Assembly: GCA_019456225.1 (NCBI GenBank)
Contig: VRUI01000006.1
Span: forward strand, 1 to 64,000
Source: Planctomycetota bacterium
GTDB lineage: Bacteria > Planctomycetota > Phycisphaerae > Sedimentisphaerales > Anaerohalosphaeraceae
DNA length: 64,000 nucleotides
Direction of reading: 5' to 3'
Below, one piece after another: positions 7,709 through 15,304 of this stretch (the stretch's first letter is position 1; the number at the start of each line of letters is the position of its first letter). The position numbers and the translations under genes were made by a program. The notes beneath the pieces are model-generated. The model was not told where the DNA came from and did no database searches. It worked only from the letters and a program-made list of their open reading frames with translations.

Positions 7709-8248
7709 ATGGAAAAAGAAAATTATGAATTTGAACTAGCCACCCCTGATTTATACATCTCAGACGAATTAACCTTAGCCTACTATCAACCTCTTGCTAA
7801 TTTTTGCATCTTTGCCTGTCCTATTGGTTATCATGGTGATCCAGAAAGCTGCACTAAAGCATTTCAACCCGATGACGATGGTGATTGGCAAGGAGTAAAT
7901 GGCTTTGAACTCGAGGATTATGAGGACGAATTAAATGAATATACTGAAACAGTTGAGAAACATATTTTAGATTTATTCAGTGATCATCTACAATACTTTA
8001 TCGATAATAAAGTAGCAACAATAACAGACATTGATGATGAGCCATTATCATCCAAAGCAATAAGTGAAAGTCTTGGTTGGGTTGACAGAGATTATTATGA
8101 TTGTTACAAAAGCACATACACCCAGGACAAAATAAGTGGGAATACAGTTCCATATATAAATTATCTATGCCATAGTCCTGTCCGTGGATCAAACTATGTT
8201 TTAGTTTGTGAATTATGTAATATACATTTTTTGAAAGGAGAAAAATAA
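7709..8248 (+). CDS. Acidic hypothetical protein, 179 aa
   Basis: ATG 7709 has a GAAGGAAG site 8-10 bases upstream. The product is strongly acidic with many Tyr and Asp residues (for example DDDGDWQG and DYEDELNEYTE) and several Cys, including a C-terminal CELCN. No known domain is recognised. Its stop overlaps the start of the following 49-residue gene (TAATG), showing translational coupling. Small acidic proteins on mobile elements can be DNA mimics that block host defences. That is speculation here. Confidence 0.6.
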   Translation: MEKENYEFELATPDLYISDELTLAYYQPLANFCIFACPIGYHGDPESCTKAFQPDDDGDWQGVNGFELEDYEDELNEYTETVEKHILDLFSDHLQYFIDNKVATITDIDDEPLSSKAISESLGWVDRDYYDCYKSTYTQDKISGNTVPYINYLCHSPVRGSNYVLVCELCNIHFLKGEK

Positions 8249-8397
8249 TGGCTAAAAAAGCAAAAGGCAAATTGCCAAGCAATCGTTGGCTAATTAAGAA
8301 TGGACGTATGGAACTTATCAAATGTATGAAAGAACATCCAGAAATGTTTGCTCATATTGAACAGGATGAAGAACCTATTGAGAAAGAAAAAAAGTAA
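8248..8397 (+). CDS. Small basic hypothetical protein, 49 aa
   Basis: This short gene begins at ATG 8248, overlapping the previous stop as TAATG, with AAAGGAG 8 bases upstream. It ends with TAA 8395-8397, overlapping the next start in the same TAATG way. The product is lysine-rich at both ends (MAKKAKGK... and ...EKEKK) around a short helical middle. No family is recognised. The double overlap and the good ribosome site are the evidence that it is real. Confidence 0.6.
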   Translation: MAKKAKGKLPSNRWLIKNGRMELIKCMKEHPEMFAHIEQDEEPIEKEKK

Positions 8398-8663
8398 TGT
8401 GTGATTTTATAGAAACAGATGAAAGCAAGCTTATTATTAATAAGTTCTTAACACAAATATACGACATAAGTATGGATCTTTTGAAACGTTACGGTTTTGA
8501 TAAGGAATGGAACGTCTATTATGTTGAAAACTCAGATGCTCCGTTGGTAGAATGTGACTACAAAGACAAGCATCTAAGACTATCTCTTGAGAAAATGATT
8601 TATGACGGAGATAATGTAGATAGTAGAATCCACGACTATTTGTTAGAACAAATCAAAAAATAA
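8397..8663 (+). CDS. Small hypothetical protein, 88 aa
   Basis: The gene starts at ATG 8397 within the stop of the 49-residue gene and has no strong ribosome site of its own, which suggests coupled translation. The product is mixed-charge and probably helical, with no signal or membrane segment. No family is recognised. Confidence 0.55.
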   Translation: MCDFIETDESKLIINKFLTQIYDISMDLLKRYGFDKEWNVYYVENSDAPLVECDYKDKHLRLSLEKMIYDGDNVDSRIHDYLLEQIKK

Positions 8664-8687
8664 AATTATATCAAAAGGAACATTAAA

Positions 8688-8951
8688 ATGAATAAACAAA
8701 AAGCAAATCAGAGGGTAGTTATGGATCACTTCCCTTGTTGCTTGCGATATGCCACCATTATCCTAGGTCTTGCAATAGTCGATTTAATGCTAAATATTCA
8801 ACAAACGGTTCCTTGCCAACTGATAATATTTTTTAGATACCTCTATTCCTATGAACCGATGTCCTGTCAATCGACATGCCGATCCGGTTGTCCCTACCCC
8901 TGCGAACGGATCCACAACAATGGTATTTTTCTTAGTCAACAAAATAATTAA
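8688..8951 (+). pseudogene. Possible gene remnant cut by the convergent methyltransferase
   Basis: ATG 8688 has a correctly placed AAAGGA site and continues the spacing pattern of the genes before it. From about 8790 onward, however, the frame simply reads the reverse strand of the methyltransferase gene. Only about the first 35 codons can be native. This looks like a gene truncated when the methyltransferase block joined here. It could also be chance. Confidence 0.25.
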
Positions 8952-10190
8952 CCTCTCCATCAGAGCTACAGGAATTTGACATGGGTGAGAATTCTTACCT
9001 TTTGAAACATTCTTCTCTAATTGTAGGTCAGCAAACCAATCATATATAGTAGTTCCACTGCTGCCGTGCTTTATAAGTTTCTTAACTTTTTTGTCTTTAG
9101 GATTTTTATAGGGTTGTCTGACCATATTGTAGTCAGGTGTTGTGTTATAAATATTGATGAGTCTAAATGCTCTACTGATATTTGAGCTATAGCACCATGC
9201 CAATACTTCATCAGGTTTTCCTAAGGCAGGATAAATGAGAGACATCATCTCTTCAGGATATTGAATTATAGCAGAAGGCAGACCTCTGAACATTTTCATC
9301 ATCTTAATATACTCAGCATCAGGAAGATTGTCAGAGTACTTATCATACCCAGCAAACTTGATATTATAGGGAGGATCAGAGATTACAATAATATCAGCAT
9401 CAGGAGATTCTTTTTTCAGTGCTTTTATTATGCCAGGGAATAGCTCACGGCAGTCACCATGGTATAGCCTAATATCATCTGACTTAGAAGCAGAATTACT
9501 CAGTAGTTTTTTTCTATCCCTTTCCCTGTCCCTTACTCTTTTCTTGACCAGCAAGTCTTTGACTATTTCGTCAATAGTCATGTCGTCATTTTTCAAACGT
9601 ATTTTGACAACTCTATTTTGGAGTTTAGAATCTAATCTTGCAAGATGGAGTAACTCATTTTTGTTGTTAGCAAGGTCAGACTTTAGTATCATCTTTTTCA
9701 GGTCAGGAGGTATATTGTTGGCGATTTGGACAACATGCTCAATAGTTCTGCGACCGCTACCTGTTTTATTTGAAGTATCTGCTGTAAAAGAAACGAATTT
9801 AGTTCGGTTTGTTTCTTTATGTCCTCTCCCTGGTCCCCTTTTAATCGACTCGGGATACATTGTTTCATAAATGTCTTTCCTTTTTTGCAGGCATTCTGCT
9901 CTTTCTAATACGCTGAGTTCTTGCCTGATGAGGTTCTCGTCAATTTCTGCTAAATCTGCCTTAAGCCCTTTCTCTGTAGTTATTGCAGGGATAGTCTTTT
10001 TGCCCAACTTTTTATAAGCTTCAAGTCTGTGTCTTCCAGTTACCAGTTGGTATTGCTTATTTACTGAGATAGGATGAAGTAATCCTATTGTTGTGATGCT
10101 CTCAGCAATCTCAAGAACTCTTTCTTTATTGGCTACTCTTCTTCCCCGTTTGATTTTTATCCTGTTAATACTGATATTCTTAACTTGCAT
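8790..10190 (-). CDS. Second ParB-domain / DNA methyltransferase fusion
   Basis: The 466-residue protein has an N-terminal ParB-like nuclease domain (about 3-100, with YQLVTGRHRLEAYKKLG at 48-64, a GxHR variant of the GxRR box). A middle helical region follows, then a beta-class methyltransferase with motif IV SDPPYNIKF at 271-279 and motif I DPFAGVGTT at 427-435. I start it at ATG 10190; an in-frame TTG at 10208 is less likely. It is not a close copy of the plus-strand fusion at 950-2257: the ParB boxes and the linker differ. It is convergent with the small-gene run on its left. Phage-type fusions like this probably methylate specific sites for self-protection. Confidence 0.85.
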   Translation of the reverse strand: MQVKNISINRIKIKRGRRVANKERVLEIAESITTIGLLHPISVNKQYQLVTGRHRLEAYKKLGKKTIPAITTEKGLKADLAEIDENLIRQELSVLERAECLQKRKDIYETMYPESIKRGPGRGHKETNRTKFVSFTADTSNKTGSGRRTIEHVVQIANNIPPDLKKMILKSDLANNKNELLHLARLDSKLQNRVVKIRLKNDDMTIDEIVKDLLVKKRVRDRERDRKKLLSNSASKSDDIRLYHGDCRELFPGIIKALKKESPDADIIVISDPPYNIKFAGYDKYSDNLPDAEYIKMMKMFRGLPSAIIQYPEEMMSLIYPALGKPDEVLAWCYSSNISRAFRLINIYNTTPDYNMVRQPYKNPKDKKVKKLIKHGSSGTTIYDWFADLQLEKNVSKGKNSHPCQIPVALMERLIILLTKKNTIVVDPFAGVGTTGSACRLTGHRFIGIEVSKKYYQLARNRLLNI

Positions 10191-10585
10191 AATTAGTTCC
10201 AATCTCAATTATTTGGCAGAATATTCTAAAATCTGTTAACATTGTATTGGTGCTCATAAGTAAGATCAAGAAGAAAATGAGTAAATATTGGGAAATGGAA
10301 TAGGATGCAGTCAAATCAGACACAGGAACCCCCTCTGGCAGCCCCCGGTTGGCTCATGTTGGGTAATAGGCATTACGTTGCCACTGGGGGTCAAAACTCG
10401 TGAGAACGGATACTGGTGGGCTGGGAGTTATGAAATTAGACAAGAATTAGGTGATAGTTGGATAGGGTTAAAATCTATTATTTTTTGGGGAGAAAAATAG
10501 ATGGGAGGGAAAAGGGCAGAAAAAAGTAATTCTTTTTTTAGCAATTTCTGTGAGACTCTGATGGTAAGGGGTATGCCTATGTGGA
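10191..10585. other. Intergenic stretch without a convincing gene
   Basis: This 395-base region lies between the second ParB-methyltransferase (divergent start at 10190) and the end of the DUF5677-like gene. A 70-codon plus frame at 10288-10500 lacks a ribosome site and protein-like composition. No strong terminator or repeat is visible; short T-runs near 10480 and 10535 are not preceded by good stems. Confidence 0.4.
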
Positions 10586-12133
10586 CTAAAAATTATCTTT
10601 CGAAATGTCATTGGTAATATCTTGCAATAGATTTCCAATGATTTTTACACTTTCTGCTTCAACTTCTAGATATTTAAAAATACGATCACACGTTTCTTTT
10701 GCTAAAACACAAGCAGTCAGTGGGAGGAAGGGATTGACACATCTTTGACCAAAAGCTGGCATCAAATGAGAATTGTGTAATGGATTACTACATAATGTCA
10801 TATTCCATTTTGCCAGCGACGCAAATTGAGAATGCACATCTGCACTGCTCAGTGTGAATATCAAGTCATAATATTGTTTTGTCCCTCCTTCTACGGCCAT
10901 TTTCCTAGTGTCTACTCCGGCCCAATTACCTAGTTCAATAGTACGGAGTTGGGCGGCCCACTTATCTTCAACGTGAGTGTCCACTGCCGGATCATTCCCA
11001 AGATAAAGGGATTTAAACACTTCTCGATAGCCCTCATAACCCTCAATTTTCAGACCATAAAGATCGGCTTGTCCCAAGCTGTACAGGACAAACTTTTTAT
11101 AAAGTTCTATATCATCTTTAGAAATTAGCCAAGCTGACAGTATAAGAGTTTCACACATACATCTCAGAATAATTCCTCCAATTTCTGCAACCCATAAACT
11201 CCTCTGTGTAAGCATATCTAACAAGAATGCAGTTGTACGGGAGAGTAGTCCTGAAATCGTAGAAGTCTTCTCAAAACTACTAATTTCTGGCAAATATTTT
11301 AGATAGTCGTTCCTGACTGCTTCTATGAACTGACTGGCTCCTTCTGAATATTTTGAACTTAATTCATAGAGCCAGCTATCACTCTCAGGTAAAGTGTCAG
11401 CATTGTCTTTATCATTCTCTGTGCACATGCTGATTCTCCCATTAGTTTCCCAGAAGTCAAAGCCCCACTTTGAATCTTGAATAGTATCACACCAAACCAT
11501 ATTGGTCATTGAACGAATAGATGATTCAGTTAATTGGCGGTCTTTGCAATTAGGGTATAAAGCTAGTTCTTCAAGTTGTTCTCTGTCATGTATTTTAAGT
11601 TTCCCAGCCTTAATGTAGCGGGCTAAAACTATTGCTCTAGCCATATTGGAACTTTCGCCTATACGGTCAATAAGATTATTCGTCCATCGCTTCAAGGCAC
11701 GTAAAGCCAAATCTAAATCAAACTCTGGCAATTCACCATGAAATTCAGAAACGAACCAATTCATTGGACAACTTGGATATAAGTTAAGTACATTGAAAAA
11801 AGGTTTAATTACAACCTCTTGAATAGCAATTTGATTATCATGCACAAAAATAGGTCGGCCAGTCTCTGAAACATATTCAAAGCTTTGAACCAAGCCTGAC
11901 ACAGGCCCAGAGTCTCCCTTATTTATATCATCAAACAAATTGAGAAAATCGTGGATTATTTTGATAAAGTTCTTGCCCTCATAATAATCTCTAACTGCTT
12001 CAATCCATAAAAGATTGGGTAAAATGTCTAATGAATAATCTATCAGATTAAGATTAGGATATGATGCAAGCGGTGGTACTAATTTTTTGCCTGTTTTTTT
12101 ATAAGAATCAATCCGTCGCTTTTTGCGTTTCAT
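10586..12133 (-). CDS. DUF5677-like hypothetical protein, 515 aa
   Basis: The 515-residue protein is soluble and mostly helical. Its C-terminal half contains RCMCETLILSAWLI, then a helix-rich stretch and LSSADVHSQFAS. This pattern of an Arg/Glu-bearing helix followed by a conserved His resembles DUF5677, a family often found in genomic islands beside defence genes. It starts with a basic N-terminus (MKRKKRRIDSYKK). AGGA lies about 10 bases before ATG 12133. A 31-codon ORF sits in its leader. The function is unknown. Confidence 0.55.
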   Translation of the reverse strand: MKRKKRRIDSYKKTGKKLVPPLASYPNLNLIDYSLDILPNLLWIEAVRDYYEGKNFIKIIHDFLNLFDDINKGDSGPVSGLVQSFEYVSETGRPIFVHDNQIAIQEVVIKPFFNVLNLYPSCPMNWFVSEFHGELPEFDLDLALRALKRWTNNLIDRIGESSNMARAIVLARYIKAGKLKIHDREQLEELALYPNCKDRQLTESSIRSMTNMVWCDTIQDSKWGFDFWETNGRISMCTENDKDNADTLPESDSWLYELSSKYSEGASQFIEAVRNDYLKYLPEISSFEKTSTISGLLSRTTAFLLDMLTQRSLWVAEIGGIILRCMCETLILSAWLISKDDIELYKKFVLYSLGQADLYGLKIEGYEGYREVFKSLYLGNDPAVDTHVEDKWAAQLRTIELGNWAGVDTRKMAVEGGTKQYYDLIFTLSSADVHSQFASLAKWNMTLCSNPLHNSHLMPAFGQRCVNPFLPLTACVLAKETCDRIFKYLEVEAESVKIIGNLLQDITNDISKDNF

Positions 12134-12180
12134 GTTTTTTTCCTAGATTGAAAGCCTGCTGTATTCATAGTTTATATTCC

Positions 12181-12276
12181 CTAAAGGTGTTTGTAGGCGT
12201 TAGTTAGTTCCACTGTCACATCATTCATATTACTCATACCTATTTCCAACACTGTGTCACCAGAAGAATTGATCAT
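12181..12276 (-). CDS. 31-residue upstream ORF (possible leader peptide)
   Basis: ATG 12276 opens a 31-codon frame ending at TAG 12181-12183, 47 bases before the DUF5677-like start. The frame begins only 9 bases after the box AGTTATAATACTCCCCAT, so it would lie at or near the 5' end of the transcript. The product (starting MINSSGDTVLEIGM) has no known relatives I can name. It may be a leader peptide, a true microprotein or chance. Confidence 0.3.
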   Translation of the reverse strand: MINSSGDTVLEIGMSNMNDVTVELTNAYKHL

Positions 12277-12290
12277 TGTTGATGGGGAGT

Positions 12291-12320
12291 ATTATAACTG
12301 AAATCACTAATAAGTCGATA
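12291..12320 (-). promoter_or_regulatory. Promoter box shared with the gene at 13369
   Basis: On the minus strand, TATAAT (12291-12296) lies in an 18-base string, AGTTATAATACTCCCCAT, identical to the plus-strand sequence at 13353-13370. The upstream -35 is poor here (ATCGAC or TCGACT about 16-18 bases away). The identity of the flanks beyond the -10 box suggests a shared operator rather than chance. Confidence 0.5.
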
Positions 12321-12479
12321 GTTTTATTTATACAGTTTTTTAGGCAAAAAAACTATAATTTTTCAACCCAAAAACTGCCTTCTCTAAAAAACACATTTCA
12401 AAGAAGTATCATTCTATGGGTTCCCATGGTCATTTTGTCAATGAGGTAGGGGTAGGGTTGGCTCAGAAAAAAAGCATGC

Positions 12480-13082
12480 TTAACTATTTCTTTTTTTCAA
12501 TCCCAATCTGACTACTTTTATTCTTATCGCTCCTGCTGATCTTCCGATTTTATCAGCTATTTCTCGGGTGGTGTTAGTCGGGTATAATCTCTTTAACATA
12601 TCCACCTCTTCCTTTGACCAATGGTTTCTTTCTGTAATCCCCAGTAAAAATGCTTGCCCCTTTACCGCTGTGGCAGTTCTCCCAAGCCGTTTTGCTATTT
12701 CCGATGAGGTGTGGCTTTTGTACAGGTTCTTCAGTAGTGTTTTCTCCTGCGGTGACCAAAGGATAAGAGTTCCTCTTTTTCCAATGCCGATTTTACGAGC
12801 CTTGTAACCTACTGAGCTTAAAGACCTCCCAATTATATCTGCTACTCTTTGTGAAGTCTCTTTTGGGTAAAGTTTCTTGAGTAGTTCGATTTCATCGGTA
12901 GTCCACAGACACCTTCCCTTTGTTTTTAACCCCATGTCATATGCTTTTTGTCTCACCGCTGTCAAAGGTCGTCCTGTTAGGTCAGCTACTTCTCGTGCTC
13001 TACCTTTCGGAACCAGTTTCTTGAGCAGTTTAACCTCATCTTCCGACCAACGTACCCATGTGTTTTTCTTACTCTTTGCCAT
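12480..13082 (-). CDS. Four-repeat Myb/SANT-like DNA-binding protein
   Basis: The 200-residue protein consists of four tandem repeats of about 41 residues beginning at W12, W60, W109 and W155. Each follows the pattern W(S/T)xxExxLLKxLYPxxxxxEIAxxxGRSxxAVxxKAxxLGL. This is a helix-turn-helix of the Myb/SANT type, with a single tryptophan per repeat. No other domain is present, so it is probably a DNA-binding or organising factor. A cluster of four such repeats in one small bacterial protein is uncommon. The start at ATG 13082 follows an AGGA-type site. Confidence 0.7.
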   Translation of the reverse strand: MAKSKKNTWVRWSEDEVKLLKKLVPKGRAREVADLTGRPLTAVRQKAYDMGLKTKGRCLWTTDEIELLKKLYPKETSQRVADIIGRSLSSVGYKARKIGIGKRGTLILWSPQEKTLLKNLYKSHTSSEIAKRLGRTATAVKGQAFLLGITERNHWSKEEVDMLKRLYPTNTTREIADKIGRSAGAIRIKVVRLGLKKRNS

Positions 13083-13331
13083 TTCTGCCTGTCCTACTAA
13101 TAATTCCCTAAATAGCTATTAAGAACTATTCTACAGGGATATCAGGAAAAATCAATCTTAAAAACCTACTCCGACTTACCACCACAACCACCACTCCTAC
13201 TCTCTCCTCAGGAAGAGCACAGATAGGCCATATCCTAATCAAAAAGACATTAGAGCATATCCAGCAGGGCAAGCAGTTTATCCTCTCCTGCCCTCCCCAT
13301 GAGCCATTATGGCTCTTGTCAAAAGAAGTTA

Positions 13332-13361
13332 TTGATAAACCACTCCCCAAACAGTTATAAT
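13332..13361 (+). promoter_or_regulatory. Consensus promoter giving an apparently leaderless mRNA
   Basis: TTGATA (13332-13337) and TATAAT (13356-13361) are 18 bases apart. Transcription would start about 7 bases downstream, near 13368, one base before ATG 13369. No Shine-Dalgarno sequence is present. Confidence 0.6.
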
Positions 13362-13368
13362 ACTCCCC

Positions 13369-14529
13369 ATGATCCAAATAAACCCTAACAACATGGTTAA
13401 AGTCGAACTGACTCCTAAAGAGCAGAAGACAGTTCTTACTCACTGTCAAAATATCGATAGAGATATGTATGACAGGATTCAAAATGCTCACAACGGAGTA
13501 ATACACCTACTCATAGAAGATTGTCACTTCTTAAAAGGTTGCATACAAGCAGGGATACAAACAGCCACAAAACCCAAAGTTCAGAATATCCTTGGGAATG
13601 TCTTTAATAAACTATCTCCTAATCCTGCAACAAAGAGTATTGCAGAAGAAATAGAAGGACAAGATTTTGACAACATCGATGCTCTAAATGATCATCTGCA
13701 AGGTATGATGACTAATCATAATAGTTCTCCTGATCCTGATATGGGAGGGTTATCTCCTGACCAGGTAAATAGGTTGATTTATATAAAATGGGATGATAAT
13801 AATTTCCCTCTGAAATTTAATAAAAAACTCAAACTATCAGATATTAAAGATGCTACGTTCTTTACTAATGCAAGAATATTCTTAAAAACACTCATTGAAA
13901 TGGAGAAAGAACCTACTGCTACTGCAACTGGGAATCTCAACAGGAAAATAGTTAAAATACTTTTTGATAAACTAATTCTTGATGAAGATGATAGGATATC
14001 TACTCTCAAATATAACAAAGTTATAAACGAAGATGATGTCTTTCGATTGCATCTCATAAGAATAGTCTGTGAGTCTGCTGGAATTATTCACAAGAGAAAG
14101 AACAAAATTCTTGTAGTCAAAAAATACCAGGATCTTTTATCAGAAGAGAAAGCAGGAGAGTTATATCATTTGATTTTTAATGGTTATTTTACAAAGTTTA
14201 ATATTGGGTATATGGACAGATTAGCTGAGTTAGAATGTATTCAGGAAACAATAGGTTATTCTTTTTATAGGTTGGGAGAAATTGCTGATCGTTGGGTAGG
14301 TAGAGAAGAGTTAGAAGAGAAGATACTCCTTCCGACAGTCAGAAAGGAAATTAGGAAAGATCTTTCTGATGAACTGAGGGTAGAGTTAGTATTAGACTCA
14401 AGGATAATAAGACCCTTGGAAGAATTTGGCTTATTAAAATGTAAATACAGGGAAACAAAGTGGCGGCTTAAAATAGAGAAAGTGAAGAAGAGTAAGTTGT
14501 TTGATAGGTTTATAGGGATTGAGTGGTAA
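13369..14529 (+). CDS. Hypothetical protein, 386 aa
   Basis: The 386-residue protein is charged and helical, with no signal or membrane segment and no family that I recognise. The C-terminal third (about 250-386) alternates Glu/Lys/Arg helices with short hydrophobic patches, as in DNA-binding winged-helix proteins, but no clear motif supports that. ATG 13369 coincides with the predicted transcription start; an internal ATG at 13393 is the alternative. It is divergent from the Myb-like gene and 61 bases upstream of the HNH nuclease gene, with which it may form an operon. Confidence 0.55.
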   Translation: MIQINPNNMVKVELTPKEQKTVLTHCQNIDRDMYDRIQNAHNGVIHLLIEDCHFLKGCIQAGIQTATKPKVQNILGNVFNKLSPNPATKSIAEEIEGQDFDNIDALNDHLQGMMTNHNSSPDPDMGGLSPDQVNRLIYIKWDDNNFPLKFNKKLKLSDIKDATFFTNARIFLKTLIEMEKEPTATATGNLNRKIVKILFDKLILDEDDRISTLKYNKVINEDDVFRLHLIRIVCESAGIIHKRKNKILVVKKYQDLLSEEKAGELYHLIFNGYFTKFNIGYMDRLAELECIQETIGYSFYRLGEIADRWVGREELEEKILLPTVRKEIRKDLSDELRVELVLDSRIIRPLEEFGLLKCKYRETKWRLKIEKVKKSKLFDRFIGIEW

Positions 14530-14590
14530 GTGGATGGTGAGCAAACACAAATGCTTTTTAAATTATATATAATATTTTGAAGGAAAGTTT

Positions 14591-15148
14591 ATGAAACCAA
14601 GATTTAAAATGCCAACTCCAATGAAAATCACAGGTAGAACTTCTACCTTGACTCATGCGTTTATAACTTCGATTATCCCTCACATAGAACCTACAGAGGA
14701 TCAAATAATTGAAAGTTTAGAGATTTTAGGGATGTCATTGAGTGATATCAGATGTGCTTACTGCTGGGACAAACCAACTGAATGGGATCATCTTCTGCCA
14801 TTGGTTGAAAACAAATTCCCAACTGGCTACATCTCCGAAATACATAATCTTGTTCCTGCTTGTGGTAAATGTAATCAATCAAAGGGAAACAAATATTGGA
14901 AAAAATGGATATTGAGTGATGCTCCTCTTTCTCCAAAATCTAAAAAAGTTTCTGGCATTGAAGGCATAATCAGTAGACTTGATAAGTATGAAGAATGGGG
15001 AAGTGTTACCAGGATAAACCTTGAAGAATTAGTTGGCCAGGAACTGTGGAATAATCACTGGAATAATCGTGAAAAGCTTTTTGAATTAATGGCAGAAAGT
15101 CAAATTCTTGCAGATAAAATTAAACAAATAATTTCGAAAAACCACTAA
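14591..15148 (+). CDS. HNH endonuclease
   Basis: The 185-residue protein carries a complete zinc-bound HNH (beta-beta-alpha metal) core: CAYC at 55-58, the catalytic pair DH at 66-67, N86 in IHNLVPAC, CGKC at 91-94, and N95...KG 98-99. A GAAGGAAAG site precedes ATG 14591. The flanking segments (1-50 and 105-185) are unassigned and may give specificity. It follows the unknown 386-residue gene on the same strand. It could be a restriction-type effector or a homing-type nuclease. No methyltransferase is directly adjacent. Confidence 0.8.
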   Translation: MKPRFKMPTPMKITGRTSTLTHAFITSIIPHIEPTEDQIIESLEILGMSLSDIRCAYCWDKPTEWDHLLPLVENKFPTGYISEIHNLVPACGKCNQSKGNKYWKKWILSDAPLSPKSKKVSGIEGIISRLDKYEEWGSVTRINLEELVGQELWNNHWNNREKLFELMAESQILADKIKQIISKNH

Positions 15149-15204
15149 ATGAGAGCTTTCAAAATTTCCTTAAAACCTATTCCAGTGATTGAACAAATTT
15201 AACT

Positions 15205-15227
15205 GCTCCCTTTACAAAAGAGGGAGC
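15205..15227. terminator. Probable bidirectional terminator hairpin
   Basis: GCTCCCT (15205-15211) pairs with AGGGAGC (15221-15227) around a 9-base loop. It lies between the convergent HNH and UvrD-like genes. No long T-run follows on either strand, so strength is uncertain. Confidence 0.4.
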
Positions 15228-15304
15228 TATGGCTGATATGTATGTTGTTGTGTTTTACAGCATCCCATTGTTTAATCCTGAATAATAAGAATAATTGTCG
15301 CTGA

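Larger units (their letters stand above)
12134..12479. other. Leader region with small ORF and promoter box
   Basis: This region lies between the DUF5677-like gene and the Myb-like gene, both minus strand. It holds a 31-codon ORF (12181-12276), a TATAAT-type box on the minus strand (12291-12296), and AT-rich sequence around 12340-12390. No other gene is visible. Confidence 0.5.

Noticed and set aside
10288-10500. 70-codon plus frame
   Set aside because: No ribosome site, no recognisable domain, odd Trp/Gly composition.
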